Shown: in pieces, positions 9,478 through 17,946 of the stretch
Numbering within the stretch: the first letter of the stretch is position 1
Layout of the letters: each line of letters starts with the position of its first letter
Source: Alteromonas macleodii
Lineage (GTDB): Bacteria; Pseudomonadota; Gammaproteobacteria; Enterobacterales; Alteromonadaceae
Direction of reading: 5' to 3'
Length of the DNA stretch: 64,000 nt
NCBI RefSeq assembly: GCF_903772925.1
Contig: NZ_LR812090.1
Coordinates: forward strand, 2,562,333-2,626,332
The notes under the pieces: model-generated
What the model was told of the DNA's origin: nothing
The model's database searches: none
The model's input: the letters and a program-made list of their open reading frames with translations, nothing else
Program-made: the position numbers and the translations under genes

Positions 9478-10821
9478 TTGGCAACAAGCGATTGGGAATT
9501 AGCATTACACGAGCGTCGTTTACCCCGTAGCGAAACAAGAGACGGCGATCATCGCAATCCGTATCAACGTGATAAAGCGCGCGTTCTTCACAGCGCTGCC
9601 TTTCGTAGGTTGCAGGCAAAAACCCAAGTGCTCGGTGTGGGGCTAAGCGACTTCTATCGCACTCGACTAACCCACTCCCTAGAAGCCGCCCAAATTGGCA
9701 CCGGTATTACTGCCCAACTTTGGGTGAAATTTCCAGATATTGCCACGACGTTGGCGCTTGATCCTACGTTAATCGAAACCCTCTGCTTGGCTCACGATAT
9801 TGGTCATCCCCCCTTCGGCCATGGTGGTGAAATTGCGCTTAATTACATGATGCACCAATACGGCGGGTTCGAAGGAAACGGACAAACTTTTAGGATCATC
9901 ACTCAGCTAGAGCCCTATACCGCCGAACACGGCATGAATTTATGCAGAAGAAGCGTGTTAGGCTTGGTTAAATATCCGAATTTTATCGATGCCCTTCATA
10001 GTAAAGGACCTACGCCAGAGCGCCCTGTTTCACTTCGTCAGGTGAAGGCCCAAGACTGGCATCCACCAAAAGGTCTGTTTCGCTGTGACGAGCCCCTGTT
10101 CGACTGGCTACTAGCGCCATTTAACAAGGAAGATAAAGATTTGTTTATGCAGTTTACTGCAAAACCGAATGCCCACAGCAAAACGCAGTTTAAATCGTTC
10201 GATTGCTCAATTATGGAGCTTTCTGACGATATCGCCTACGGCATTCACGACTTAGAAGATGCCATTGTAATGGATATGGTCGACAAGCATCATTTTGTCG
10301 AGGATGTAACCACCCCGCTAAAAGCACTAGATGTACCCTGGCTGTCAGACAATATAGAAGTGCTAACCAATAAGCTATTTAGCGCTGCACATCACGAAAG
10401 AAAAAATGCCATAGGCGCGCTGGTAAATAGCTTTATCACAGCCATTGAAATAAAAGGCGTTGAGGGTTTCGCTCACCCGTTACTGGCGTTCAACGCCGTA
10501 ATGCCTGAACATTTTGCACAAGCCCTAGAGCTTTTCAAACGCTTTGTGTTTAACAAAGTAATACGCCGCCCCGATGTGCAGCTTCTTGAATATAAAGGAC
10601 AACTGGTGGTTATGGAGCTTTTTGAAGCCTTTGCATCAGATCCCGACCGCTTACTTCCCGAAAACACCCAAGTTCGCTGGCGTAAGGCCTGTGAGAACGA
10701 CAATGGTATGCGCGTTCTCGCCGACTATATATCGGGTATGACCGATGAATTCGCATCTCGCCTATACAGTAATATCTTTTCGCCTAAACAAGGCGGCATT
10801 CAAGATAGTCTGCATATGTAA
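9478..10821 (+). CDS. dgt: dNTP triphosphohydrolase (dGTPase family)
   Basis: HD-superfamily enzyme of the Dgt family, hydrolysing dNTPs to deoxynucleoside plus triphosphate. The start is TTG with a weak GCGAGG ribosome site; no better start gives the conserved N-terminus (RRLPRSETRDGDHRNPYQRD, AFRRLQAKTQV). Metal-binding residues are H66 (RTRLTHSLEAAQIG), H106-D107 (LAHDIGHPPFGHGGE) and a late Asp in ELSDDIAYGIHDLED. The 447-residue length fits the longer proteobacterial dGTPase-like group. It follows yfbR by 76 bases on the same strand; consecutive dNTPase and dNMP phosphatase genes suggest joint control of dNTP pools. Some members protect against phage; nothing here shows that role. Confidence 0.92.
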   Translation: MATSDWELALHERRLPRSETRDGDHRNPYQRDKARVLHSAAFRRLQAKTQVLGVGLSDFYRTRLTHSLEAAQIGTGITAQLWVKFPDIATTLALDPTLIETLCLAHDIGHPPFGHGGEIALNYMMHQYGGFEGNGQTFRIITQLEPYTAEHGMNLCRRSVLGLVKYPNFIDALHSKGPTPERPVSLRQVKAQDWHPPKGLFRCDEPLFDWLLAPFNKEDKDLFMQFTAKPNAHSKTQFKSFDCSIMELSDDIAYGIHDLEDAIVMDMVDKHHFVEDVTTPLKALDVPWLSDNIEVLTNKLFSAAHHERKNAIGALVNSFITAIEIKGVEGFAHPLLAFNAVMPEHFAQALELFKRFVFNKVIRRPDVQLLEYKGQLVVMELFEAFASDPDRLLPENTQVRWRKACENDNGMRVLADYISGMTDEFASRLYSNIFSPKQGGIQDSLHM

Positions 10822-10885
10822 ACTAAGCGACTAATTTTCCAATCATGCAGTAATATTTGTTTCTAGAAATAGCGTTGAGCTTATT

Positions 10886-11713
10886 TTACAAACGAGTAGA
10901 CGTACTTGCTAACCAAGGAAGGTGCTCAATTTCAATATAGCTGTACACTCTGTTTGTTAGCGATGCTGCTGGTATTACACCTTCATTTTCAAGTTGTTTG
11001 ATCAAGCGCTTCGTACTTAACTCAAGGGATTGGGCGCGCATTTGATTATAGCCCACTGCTAAATTTCGCAATAGCAACGCAACATCAATGCGCTCATCCA
11101 ATACACTTTCGGGATAGCGTTTGTGAAAGTTAAGGATTGCGCGATACGTTTTCGCCATGAAGACTGTTTCTCTAGTAACCATCCCGTACATTTGAGCAGC
11201 TAAACTTTGCGTTAGCTGGTCTGTTTCTCTAAAGTGCCTCATATGGACCTGATTAAAATACTCATCATTTGCATCGACCAAAGTGTCCAACGCTTTAAGG
11301 GTGTATTTAACTTTCTTATTTCCATAAAGCGTACAGCTTAAAAAATTTCGAAGTTGCGACCTATCGCTCATAAAGTTTGCTTTGGCTTTCTCATACAGGT
11401 CGGATATATCTTCCAGCAAAAGTGGAGAAGTACCGTTATCGATATTCGCAGATAAAAATTGAAGGCCGAGTGAAGCTACAACCATATCGGGCAATTGCGC
11501 GTTGGGGTCAGTTAATATGTTTTCAATTGCGCTAAGCGTAGAAGTGTCGCTTTGATTTAGGTTACCTGAAATAATGAAATGATATAGGGCTGCACTTTTA
11601 TCTGAACTACGCTCGATAAAAGGAAATGCATCGATGTTGGATAATTCGTTAGCCCAACTGGTATTTGCCACATAGGCACACAAGACAACCACGATTGCCG
11701 AAAATACTCTCAT
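10886..11713 (-). CDS. Exported protein of unknown function
   Basis: I do not recognise this gene. The start at 11713 is preferred over an in-frame ATG 60 bases upstream because it opens directly into a Sec signal peptide (MRVFSAIVVVLCAYVANTSWA, cleavage near residue 21) and has an AAGGAAAG ribosome site 8 bases before it. The 275-residue product is mostly helical by eye, with a single mature-part cysteine (FLSCTLYGN). It has no membrane segment beyond the signal and no catalytic motif. Likely periplasmic. It stands alone, convergent with dgt and divergent from msrP. Confidence 0.75.
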   Translation of the reverse strand: MRVFSAIVVVLCAYVANTSWANELSNIDAFPFIERSSDKSAALYHFIISGNLNQSDTSTLSAIENILTDPNAQLPDMVVASLGLQFLSANIDNGTSPLLLEDISDLYEKAKANFMSDRSQLRNFLSCTLYGNKKVKYTLKALDTLVDANDEYFNQVHMRHFRETDQLTQSLAAQMYGMVTRETVFMAKTYRAILNFHKRYPESVLDERIDVALLLRNLAVGYNQMRAQSLELSTKRLIKQLENEGVIPAASLTNRVYSYIEIEHLPWLASTSTRL

Positions 11714-12012
11714 AGGGTGCTTTCCTTTGCTGTTAACATCAACTTTCCTGTCTGACTTAAACCCTACTGCCATTATTACAGCATGTCAAAATCGAAGAGT
11801 TGTAACAGCACCATACTTTCTTGAAATTTTAATCCGAGTTCTAAGGTCTATTTTTATACGCATCTAAAACTTAATTACTGTGCGCTCGTATTAACAGCTG
11901 TGGTAATACATCAAATACAGCTTAATGCGAGCTAGAACATTCTCAAGTGTCAAACATACATAGAGAATCCATTTAGAAATGGCGTTTATTAACGGCAGAT
12001 AAAGGTAGAGTA

Positions 12013-13020
12013 ATGGCAAAACCATTTAAACCCTCGGTTAAATTAACTGATAATGACGTAACTAATGAAAGCGTTTATATGAATCGTCGATCATTGCTCA
12101 AATCTATGGGCTTTGTGGGCGCCTCTACGTTACTTGCGAAGTCGGCAAGTGCTGCCGGTTGGTTTTGGGAAGATGAGGAAGAAAAGGCTGCTTTTAAAGG
12201 TAAAGCACTGGAGTTTAGTCAGCCCCCAAAGTACCAAATAGCGGAAACCCGAACGCCTGAAGATAAAGTCACCAGCTACAACAATTTTTACGAGTTTGGC
12301 ACTTCAAAAGATGCGCCAGCCAAAAATGCGACTGAATTTCAAACTAATCCATGGACGCTGAAAATTGATGGTATGGTAAAAAAGCCCATTGAGCTTGATC
12401 ACGATGCCTTAACCAAACGCTTTCCCTTGGAAGAGCGCATTTACCGTTTGCGCTGCGTTGAAGCGTGGTCGATGGTGGTGCCTTGGATTGGGTTTGAATT
12501 AGGGGCGTTGTTAAAACAAGCCGATCCGTTAATGTCAGCCAAATATGTGGCATTTGAAACCCTATACGACCCTGAGCAAATGCCTGGTCAACGAAGTCGC
12601 TTTACCGGTGGCGGCATTGATTACCCATATGTAGAAGGCTTGCGACTTGATGAAGCCATGCATCCGTTAACGCTTATGTCGGTTGGCCTTTACGGGAAAA
12701 CCTTGCCACCTCAAAACGGCGCGCCTATTAGGCTTGTTGTACCGTGGAAATACGGTTTTAAGAGTATTAAGTCTATTGTACGAATTCGTCTTACCGACAA
12801 GAAGCCCCCTACCACGTGGAATCGATTGGCCGCCAACGAGTACGGTTTTTACGCCAACGTGAACCCAAACGTGTCACACCCAAGGTGGAGCCAGGCCAGC
12901 GAGCGCAGAATAACCACAGGTGGGCTACTTGCCAGAAATCGCATCGACACCCAAATGTTCAACGGTTATACCGAAGTCGCGCCATTATACCAAGATATGG
13001 ACTTATCTCGTTATTACTAG
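12013..13020 (+). CDS. msrP: Methionine sulfoxide reductase, Mo-cofactor subunit MsrP
   Basis: Periplasmic molybdoenzyme (formerly YedY) that repairs oxidised methionines of envelope proteins. The N-terminus carries a twin-arginine signal ([11 protein letters not shown] near residues 24-34). The molybdenum-ligand cysteine is C148 in [20 protein letters not shown]. The oxidoreductase molybdopterin-binding fold runs to the C-terminal [12 protein letters not shown], which is characteristic. The 335-residue length is normal. The heme membrane partner MsrQ follows 97 bases downstream. MsrP depends on molybdopterin cofactor, linking it to the moa/mod block about 20 kb away. Confidence 0.96.
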   Translation: MAKPFKPSVKLTDNDVTNESVYMNRRSLLKSMGFVGASTLLAKSASAAGWFWEDEEEKAAFKGKALEFSQPPKYQIAETRTPEDKVTSYNNFYEFGTSKDAPAKNATEFQTNPWTLKIDGMVKKPIELDHDALTKRFPLEERIYRLRCVEAWSMVVPWIGFELGALLKQADPLMSAKYVAFETLYDPEQMPGQRSRFTGGGIDYPYVEGLRLDEAMHPLTLMSVGLYGKTLPPQNGAPIRLVVPWKYGFKSIKSIVRIRLTDKKPPTTWNRLAANEYGFYANVNPNVSHPRWSQASERRITTGGLLARNRIDTQMFNGYTEVAPLYQDMDLSRYY

Positions 13021-13117
13021 CTGCTACTTTTTATAGGGCTACGAGCAAATAGCTAGCCCTTTTAACCAATATCTTATAACCGAAGCTATTAAACATTATT
13101 ATTAAGTTGTTCATTTA

Positions 13118-13777
13118 ATGCCGTTAAGAAAAAAACCATTTCGATTCTCTATTTGGCAGCGTCGCAGTTTGAAGGGCCTTATTCACCTTTTTGCATTAGG
13201 CTACGTCGCTTGGTTGTTCTTTGCCGGGATCAACGACCAGCTTGGACCAGACCCCGTAAACACGCTCATTAATGAGACTGGAACTTGGGCAATTCACTTT
13301 CTTTTACTAACGCTTACTCTAAGACCACTTGCTAAATGGCTACCAAGCCCAGAACCGATGCAATTCAGACGTATGATTGGCGTATACACCTTTGTGTACG
13401 CCTTTGCACACCTGCTCACTTACATTGTGTTTGAACTCCAGCTTGATATGGCATTAATTGCTAGCGAGCTAGTAAGCAGGCCTTACATCATTGTTGGCAT
13501 GGCAGCGTTACTTCTTCTTTTTGCTCTCACCGCTACGTCGTTCAAGCGTATCCAGCGCAACATGGGAAAAAAGTGGCAGAAGCTTCATAACAGCATTTAC
13601 CTGATCCTGCCTCTTGCACTACTTCATTTCAGCTGGTCGCAGAAGACGTTTTGGCAAGAGCCCGTTTGGTATTGGATGATTGGACTGATATTAATGAGCC
13701 CAAGAATGAAGCAGTGGTATGTGACGTATCAGAAGAAAAGCCAAAAGAAGTCGAGAGACAAAAACGCAGTGGCGTGA
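13118..13777 (+). CDS. msrQ: MsrQ heme-binding membrane subunit
   Basis: Inner-membrane b-type heme protein (formerly YedZ) that passes electrons from the respiratory chain to MsrP. The 219 residues contain about six hydrophobic segments. The ferric-reductase-like core shows histidines in ETGTWAIHFLLLTLTLRP and TFVYAFAHLLTYI, plus LHNSIYLILPLALLHFSWSQK. The basic C-terminal tail is cytoplasmic. Gene order msrP-msrQ and the strand agree with the known two-component system. It is convergent with the YqaA gene, 22 bases away, without a clear terminator. Confidence 0.93.
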   Translation: MPLRKKPFRFSIWQRRSLKGLIHLFALGYVAWLFFAGINDQLGPDPVNTLINETGTWAIHFLLLTLTLRPLAKWLPSPEPMQFRRMIGVYTFVYAFAHLLTYIVFELQLDMALIASELVSRPYIIVGMAALLLLFALTATSFKRIQRNMGKKWQKLHNSIYLILPLALLHFSWSQKTFWQEPVWYWMIGLILMSPRMKQWYVTYQKKSQKKSRDKNAVA

Positions 13778-13799
13778 GAAAACTAAAGTCGAAAACCTT

Positions 13800-14231
13800 T
13801 TAAACAAGCACGTAAAGCAGCGCAGCATAACGCGCTGTTTTGCTAATCGTTACCGCGAGAATAAAAAACCCAAACGGGCTTCTAAGTACACCTGCTACTA
13901 AAGTAATAGGGTCGCCAATAATAGGTACCCAGCATAAAAACAAGCTCCACTTCCCCCACTTTGTAAAGATGTAGCTTGCACGGTTAAACGCTGCTTCGCT
14001 CACTTTTAACTTATCGGTCGCAATTTCTTTTCCGAACTTGAAGCCCAATGCATAATTAACCACCGAGCCGAGTACATTTCCTAACGAAGCAACAACAAGC
14101 AACAACACCCAGCTCAACCCACTACTGTATAGAGCACTAAGCACAATTTCAGAACTAAAAGGCAATATAGTGGCAGCCAAAAATGCCGATAAGAACATCC
14201 CCAAGTAGCCTAAATGTATTAATGCGCTCAA
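13800..14231 (-). CDS. yqaA: YqaA-family (DedA/SNARE-associated) membrane protein
   Basis: The start is set at the TTG at 14231, preceded by a GGAGG ribosome site 4 bases upstream. This gives 143 residues beginning MSALIHLGYLGMFLSAFLAA, matching the length (142) and opening of E. coli YqaA. An upstream ATG at 14390 would add 53 residues with no family resemblance. About four membrane segments are visible, with ATILPFSSEIVL, NVLGSVVNYALG and the conserved CWVPIIGDPITLVAG motif of DedA-like transporters. Related DedA proteins act in lipid or ion handling; the specific role of YqaA is not established. It is convergent with msrQ and divergent from the LexA-box gene. Confidence 0.88.
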   Translation of the reverse strand: MSALIHLGYLGMFLSAFLAATILPFSSEIVLSALYSSGLSWVLLLVVASLGNVLGSVVNYALGFKFGKEIATDKLKVSEAAFNRASYIFTKWGKWSLFLCWVPIIGDPITLVAGVLRSPFGFFILAVTISKTARYAALLYVLV

Positions 14232-14421
14232 CGCTCCTCCAGCTTTATACAGTAGTTTTCTATGTAAGATTCGCGCGCATCTTACCTTAATCGGAATATG
14301 AATACTTCCTTCAGAATTCGATAGCACAAAAAAACCATTATCTTTTAAATAGTTACTGACAAAGCACCAATTTGTGTGAAAAAAGTACAACTAAATACTT
14401 GCCAAAACCCTCTTTTATGAA

Positions 14422-14458
14422 TACTGTATACACATACACACTGTATAAGTATCCAGTA
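14422..14458 (+). promoter_or_regulatory. Two overlapping LexA (SOS) boxes
   Basis: The second box (14439-14458) has a perfect CTG-N10-CAG core with AT-rich centre. The first (14422-14441) has CTG-N10-CAC, one mismatch from consensus, with the typical TACTGTATA left half. They overlap by three bases and sit about 70-105 bases before the start of the small gene at 14528, overlapping its probable promoter. Confidence 0.8.
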
Positions 14459-14527
14459 TTTAATTAATAACAATATTCCTTAAGTTCGATTTATGAACTT
14501 AAGGGCAAATGCATAAAGGGTTTTACT

Positions 14528-14938
14528 ATGAACACATCTTCAGTTTCACGATTCAATGCTTTACGCGCTTCGGTTTCAAATGTTGTTCAACTACCTTTGC
14601 CGATAGAAGGGTTTCCTGGCGAAAAACAAGGTAATGGAAAAGGAAATAACGACAAAGGTTGGAATTATCTGCTTTCAAATACGGTGTCGTTTTCTAAATC
14701 TGTAGATCACGCTATCCGTATTCAGAAACCTGAAAAAGAAAAAATGCCTGAATGGATCAGTAAGCTGATTACAGGTGGCCAGTGTAAAACACTGTATGTG
14801 GAAAACATCGATTTAGACCTTCAACCAACAGACAGTGAAATGATTAGAAAGCTGTGTGAACTTTACTCTGTCAGCCTAGTGAATGTACGTGTTAACAGCA
14901 TTAATGACGAACAAAACGTAGCATTAGGCCCTTGGTAA
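14528..14938 (+). CDS. SOS-controlled small protein, possibly SulA-like
   Basis: A 136-residue cytoplasmic protein with no signal peptide or membrane segment. The N-terminal third is polar and Gly/Asn-rich (GEKQGNGKGNNDKGW). The middle part, MPEWISKLITGGQCKTLYV followed by a helix, resembles in layout the core of the FtsZ inhibitor SulA (a Leu-rich helix, Gly/Gln turn, Trp/Leu strand). The SulA C-terminal half is not evident and the protein is shorter than the 169 residues of E. coli SulA. The upstream tandem LexA boxes are the main evidence that it is a DNA-damage gene. It is monocistronic and not next to lexA, the usual partner in Pseudomonas. Function inferred, not shown; it may be a lineage-specific SOS effector. 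Confidence 0.7.
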   Translation: MNTSSVSRFNALRASVSNVVQLPLPIEGFPGEKQGNGKGNNDKGWNYLLSNTVSFSKSVDHAIRIQKPEKEKMPEWISKLITGGQCKTLYVENIDLDLQPTDSEMIRKLCELYSVSLVNVRVNSINDEQNVALGPW

Positions 14939-15032
14939 TACAAAGCCTGTTTATGCCTAAAACCTGTTTTTGCCCAAATAGAGACATAGGCAAAGCTTAA
15001 ACATTTATTGTCATACGGCTTTTTGCCCTTTT

Positions 15033-15074
15033 TTTGGTATGAGTTCTTTGGTATTGATTCTTTGGAGTGATTCC
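15033..15074 (+). repeat. Three imperfect 14-base tandem repeats
   Basis: Three consecutive units, TTTGGTATGAGTTC, TTTGGTATTGATTC and TTTGGAGTGATTCC, lie in the 276-base spacer before ychJ. Purpose unknown; no reading frame covers them convincingly. Confidence 0.6.
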
Positions 15075-15214
15075 TCTCTGACATGAGTTATCTGGCATAG
15101 CTCGCCACGGAATCATTGAATACCGGCAACATTCACGTATAAAAAAGTTGGGGCTAACGCCACTTATATTTATACTGTAGCGCTTTGTAATACTCTTAAA
15201 TTGCGAGTTGCCTT

Positions 15215-15697
15215 ATGCGCTGTTACTGTTGCTCTTCAAAGCCTTTCAACGAATGCTGCGAACCTTTTATTAAGGGCGTTAAATACCCTAATACTGCTGA
15301 ACAACTTATGCGCTCACGATTTTCAGCCTACGCTACAGCGCATTATCAATACATTCTAGAAACCTACACCAAAGAAAAGCAGAAAGATCTTTCCGTAGAA
15401 GATTTGGTTCAAAGTGCGCAAGGTGCGACATGGTTTGCGCTGAAAGTACACCCCACTCTAGCGGCTAACTCCAAGCCCAATACTGCCGTCGTTGAATTCA
15501 CTGCTTACTACTTTGAAAATAAAAGCATGTATCAGCTTCACGAAACGTCAAATTTTAATATTGAAGACGGTAAGTGGCGTTATCACGACGGTGTATTACA
15601 CGACGACTGCGGCAAAATTAAGTACGGAAGAAACCTCCCATGCGTTTGCGGTAGCAACAAGAAATTCAAGCAGTGCTGCAGTCTTAAAAACCATTAA
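15215..15697 (+). CDS. ychJ: YchJ/UPF0225 family protein with two SEC-C zinc motifs
   Basis: A 160-residue cytoplasmic protein. Cysteine-rich motifs at each end (CYCCSSKPFNECCEPFI at residues 3-19 and CVCGSNKKFKQCC near the C-terminus) are SEC-C-type zinc fingers, the C-terminal one as found at the tail of SecA. The central NTF2-like part has TAEQLMRSRFSAYATAHYQYI and ATWFALKVHP, diagnostic for YchJ. Length equals the family norm. It is a single gene. The biological role of YchJ is not established; zinc binding and a link to protein handling are inferences from SEC-C. Confidence 0.92.
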   Translation: MRCYCCSSKPFNECCEPFIKGVKYPNTAEQLMRSRFSAYATAHYQYILETYTKEKQKDLSVEDLVQSAQGATWFALKVHPTLAANSKPNTAVVEFTAYYFENKSMYQLHETSNFNIEDGKWRYHDGVLHDDCGKIKYGRNLPCVCGSNKKFKQCCSLKNH

Positions 15698-15787
15698 TGT
15701 ATTAGAGCATTGAAAAAGTTACTCTAGAAGGATAATTGCTCTACACTAAAATATGATGATGAGCACGTTGAGGAAAATAGCTATAAC

Positions 15788-17041
15788 ATGATCAACACAT
15801 TGTCGCTTCCGCTGTTTGTTACATCTAGCATCTGCTTGCTGATGAGCTTTTTCTTCGCTTTGCTATATTATCGCTTAACTTTCCACCACCAAGAGCCCGT
15901 TAAGTACTATTTTCTCTTTGCTCTTTCGGCTTTCATAAGCTCAATTTTCTTCGGGGCTTTTGGTGTACTGATTAATGCAGGTGAGAACCTTTTTGCTCTT
16001 AGTGTTTCAAATAGACTTACCATTATTGGGGCTATGTTTACCCTTGTCACTAGTCTTCATTTCTACCTTGCATTCTATAGCTACACCGCCCCTTATTTTT
16101 TGAAATGGTGTTATGTCATTTGCGGTATATTTTCTGTTTTAACTGCTGTGCCCAGCCCTTACTTTTTAGATAATGCGTTCTATGCGACGTCTAAGTACTA
16201 TACTGGGCTAAAGTACGGGCTACTTTTCGAGATCTGGGGTCTTTGGATCTTAGTATTGGGGTCGTACTGCGTATATATTCTCATTCGAGTTTTTGTCCGG
16301 CAGCGCTCAAGACTCGAGGGAAGTGGCCCTATACTATTGTTACTTCTAGCGAACACTCTATGGCTTATCACCGGTATTGGCGATACCTTAACTGGTATCG
16401 AAATTATCGACCTCCCGCCGCTTACATGGCTTGGCTCTTTTGTAGTTACCAGCACCATCGCATGGGTTCTAGTGCTCCACATTGATGGGCTTTATAAAGA
16501 AAGACGTACGCTCAACAATCAATTGATGTACGACCATTTAACTCAGGCGCTCTCTCGAAGCTTTATGGAAGTAAAGCTAAATGAGGCTATTTTTCAGATT
16601 CAAAGTAGCGCTAAAAATCGATTAGCCGTATGCATATTTGATGTTGATAATTTTAAGAACATCAATGATAGCTACGGTCATTCCAGTGGTGATGTATTAC
16701 TCAAAAACATTACTGAAATTGTGAAAAGACACCTCAGTTCAAGCGATTGCGTGGCGCGTTTAGGTGGCGATGAATTTGTGATCTTATTCTCTGATTACCA
16801 CTCTGCGCTTAAAGCGAGTGATATTGTAGAGCAAATTCGCCAAACTATTGCTTTTACAGTATTTAAAGCAAAAGCACACACTTTTAATACAACCTGTTCA
16901 TTCGGAATAGTAAATATCTTATCTAAAGAGGACCTCGCAGAAGACCCAGCTCACGATATTTTATCAATCGCTGACGAGGCCCTATACACGGCGAAATCTT
17001 TAGGCAAAAATACGATTAAAAGCATTGGCTATCATGATTGA
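15788..17041 (+). CDS. Membrane diguanylate cyclase with 7TM sensor region
   Basis: The N-terminal ~230 residues form about seven membrane segments resembling the 7TM region found on some histidine kinases. A GGDEF domain follows (about 245-410), with substrate motif DNFKNINDSYGH and signature RLGGDEF at 324-330, so it should make cyclic di-GMP at the inner membrane. The inhibitory I-site (RxxD, five residues before GGDEF) is absent: the position reads SSSD, so product feedback at that site is unlikely. The C-terminal SIADEALYTAKSLGKN is typical. No signal ligand can be named. It is monocistronic and convergent with the lipoprotein gene. Confidence 0.92.
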   Translation: MINTLSLPLFVTSSICLLMSFFFALLYYRLTFHHQEPVKYYFLFALSAFISSIFFGAFGVLINAGENLFALSVSNRLTIIGAMFTLVTSLHFYLAFYSYTAPYFLKWCYVICGIFSVLTAVPSPYFLDNAFYATSKYYTGLKYGLLFEIWGLWILVLGSYCVYILIRVFVRQRSRLEGSGPILLLLLANTLWLITGIGDTLTGIEIIDLPPLTWLGSFVVTSTIAWVLVLHIDGLYKERRTLNNQLMYDHLTQALSRSFMEVKLNEAIFQIQSSAKNRLAVCIFDVDNFKNINDSYGHSSGDVLLKNITEIVKRHLSSSDCVARLGGDEFVILFSDYHSALKASDIVEQIRQTIAFTVFKAKAHTFNTTCSFGIVNILSKEDLAEDPAHDILSIADEALYTAKSLGKNTIKSIGYHD

Positions 17042-17081
17042 TATTTGCGTTTTTAGCTTGACGATAGCGTTGTTTCCCACT

Positions 17082-17705
17082 TTATAATTCAACCACTAGA
17101 TAACGAATTTTACCATTCACAGCCTGTGGCAGAAAAAACTGTCCATTGTATGTAAAATACTGAATTCCGTTAATTTCGACCGTTTGTGCTTCATTCGGCA
17201 ATTGGCTGTATAAATGACCTGATAAATATTGATCTTCACCCTCGTGTTTTTCAAGTATAGGTTCACCTACCACCACGTATTCATCGCCCGATTGAAAGTA
17301 GTAAACACCCTCCGCCGTAAAATATCTATCTCCCTCGAAAATAATCACGTCGGGGTTTGGTGGAAGTGTCTTAACAGTGATACCTATAGGAGGTTTAACT
17401 ACGTGGTAATGCCCGTCGAATTCACGGTAAAACACACCATGATGGTAGCGATAAGCTGCCCCGTGATAATGAATGACGTGCGCATTTTGGGGAATGTCTT
17501 TTGGTTTATGTCCCGGCTCGTAATTAGGTTTAGTTAACACGTTTGTGATAAGTGCTCCTATTCCAATTCTTACTGTTACTGCAACCACGGCACCGCTGCC
17601 ATGTCCACCGACACTAACGTGGCCTCTAGCACCGCCAGGTGAATGCGCACATGCTGTGATAAGTGATACTGACAAAACAGATACCATCGCTATTTTTAAT
17701 TTCAT
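17082..17705 (-). CDS. DUF6515-like lipoprotein
   Basis: A 207-residue protein with a lipoprotein signal (SVSLITAC, lipidated Cys near residue 19). A Gly/His-rich stretch and short hydrophobic segment follow, then a Tyr/His-rich region (YHGAAYRYHHGVFYREFDG) and VVKPPIGITVKTLP, which fits the DUF6515 family of envelope proteins. Repeated short patterns of the type Y-F-x-G-Y/F-Y (DRYFTAEGVYYFQSG, IQYFTYNGQFF) suggest small beta-repeats. Probably anchored in the outer or inner membrane facing the periplasm. Single gene; function unknown. Confidence 0.8.
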   Translation of the reverse strand: MKLKIAMVSVLSVSLITACAHSPGGARGHVSVGGHGSGAVVAVTVRIGIGALITNVLTKPNYEPGHKPKDIPQNAHVIHYHGAAYRYHHGVFYREFDGHYHVVKPPIGITVKTLPPNPDVIIFEGDRYFTAEGVYYFQSGDEYVVVGEPILEKHEGEDQYLSGHLYSQLPNEAQTVEINGIQYFTYNGQFFLPQAVNGKIRYLVVEL

Positions 17706-17946
17706 ATTGCAATCCTATTAGAATTGAAGTTGAACGGTTGGAAGACTGTCGTTACTGTCTGTTCTATTTGATTTCATCCGTCCGAGAAAATTCGTCAGCA
17801 ACTTATCAAGTAGTGTATAAATTGAGTAAAGCGCATGCCTTTAATTTAGTGTCTTCATGCCTAACCTTGTTTCGTGAAAAATGTGATCCTTTACCTATAT
17901 TTCGAGGAAAGAATTTACGACTGTAACTAAATGGAGGTACTACATT

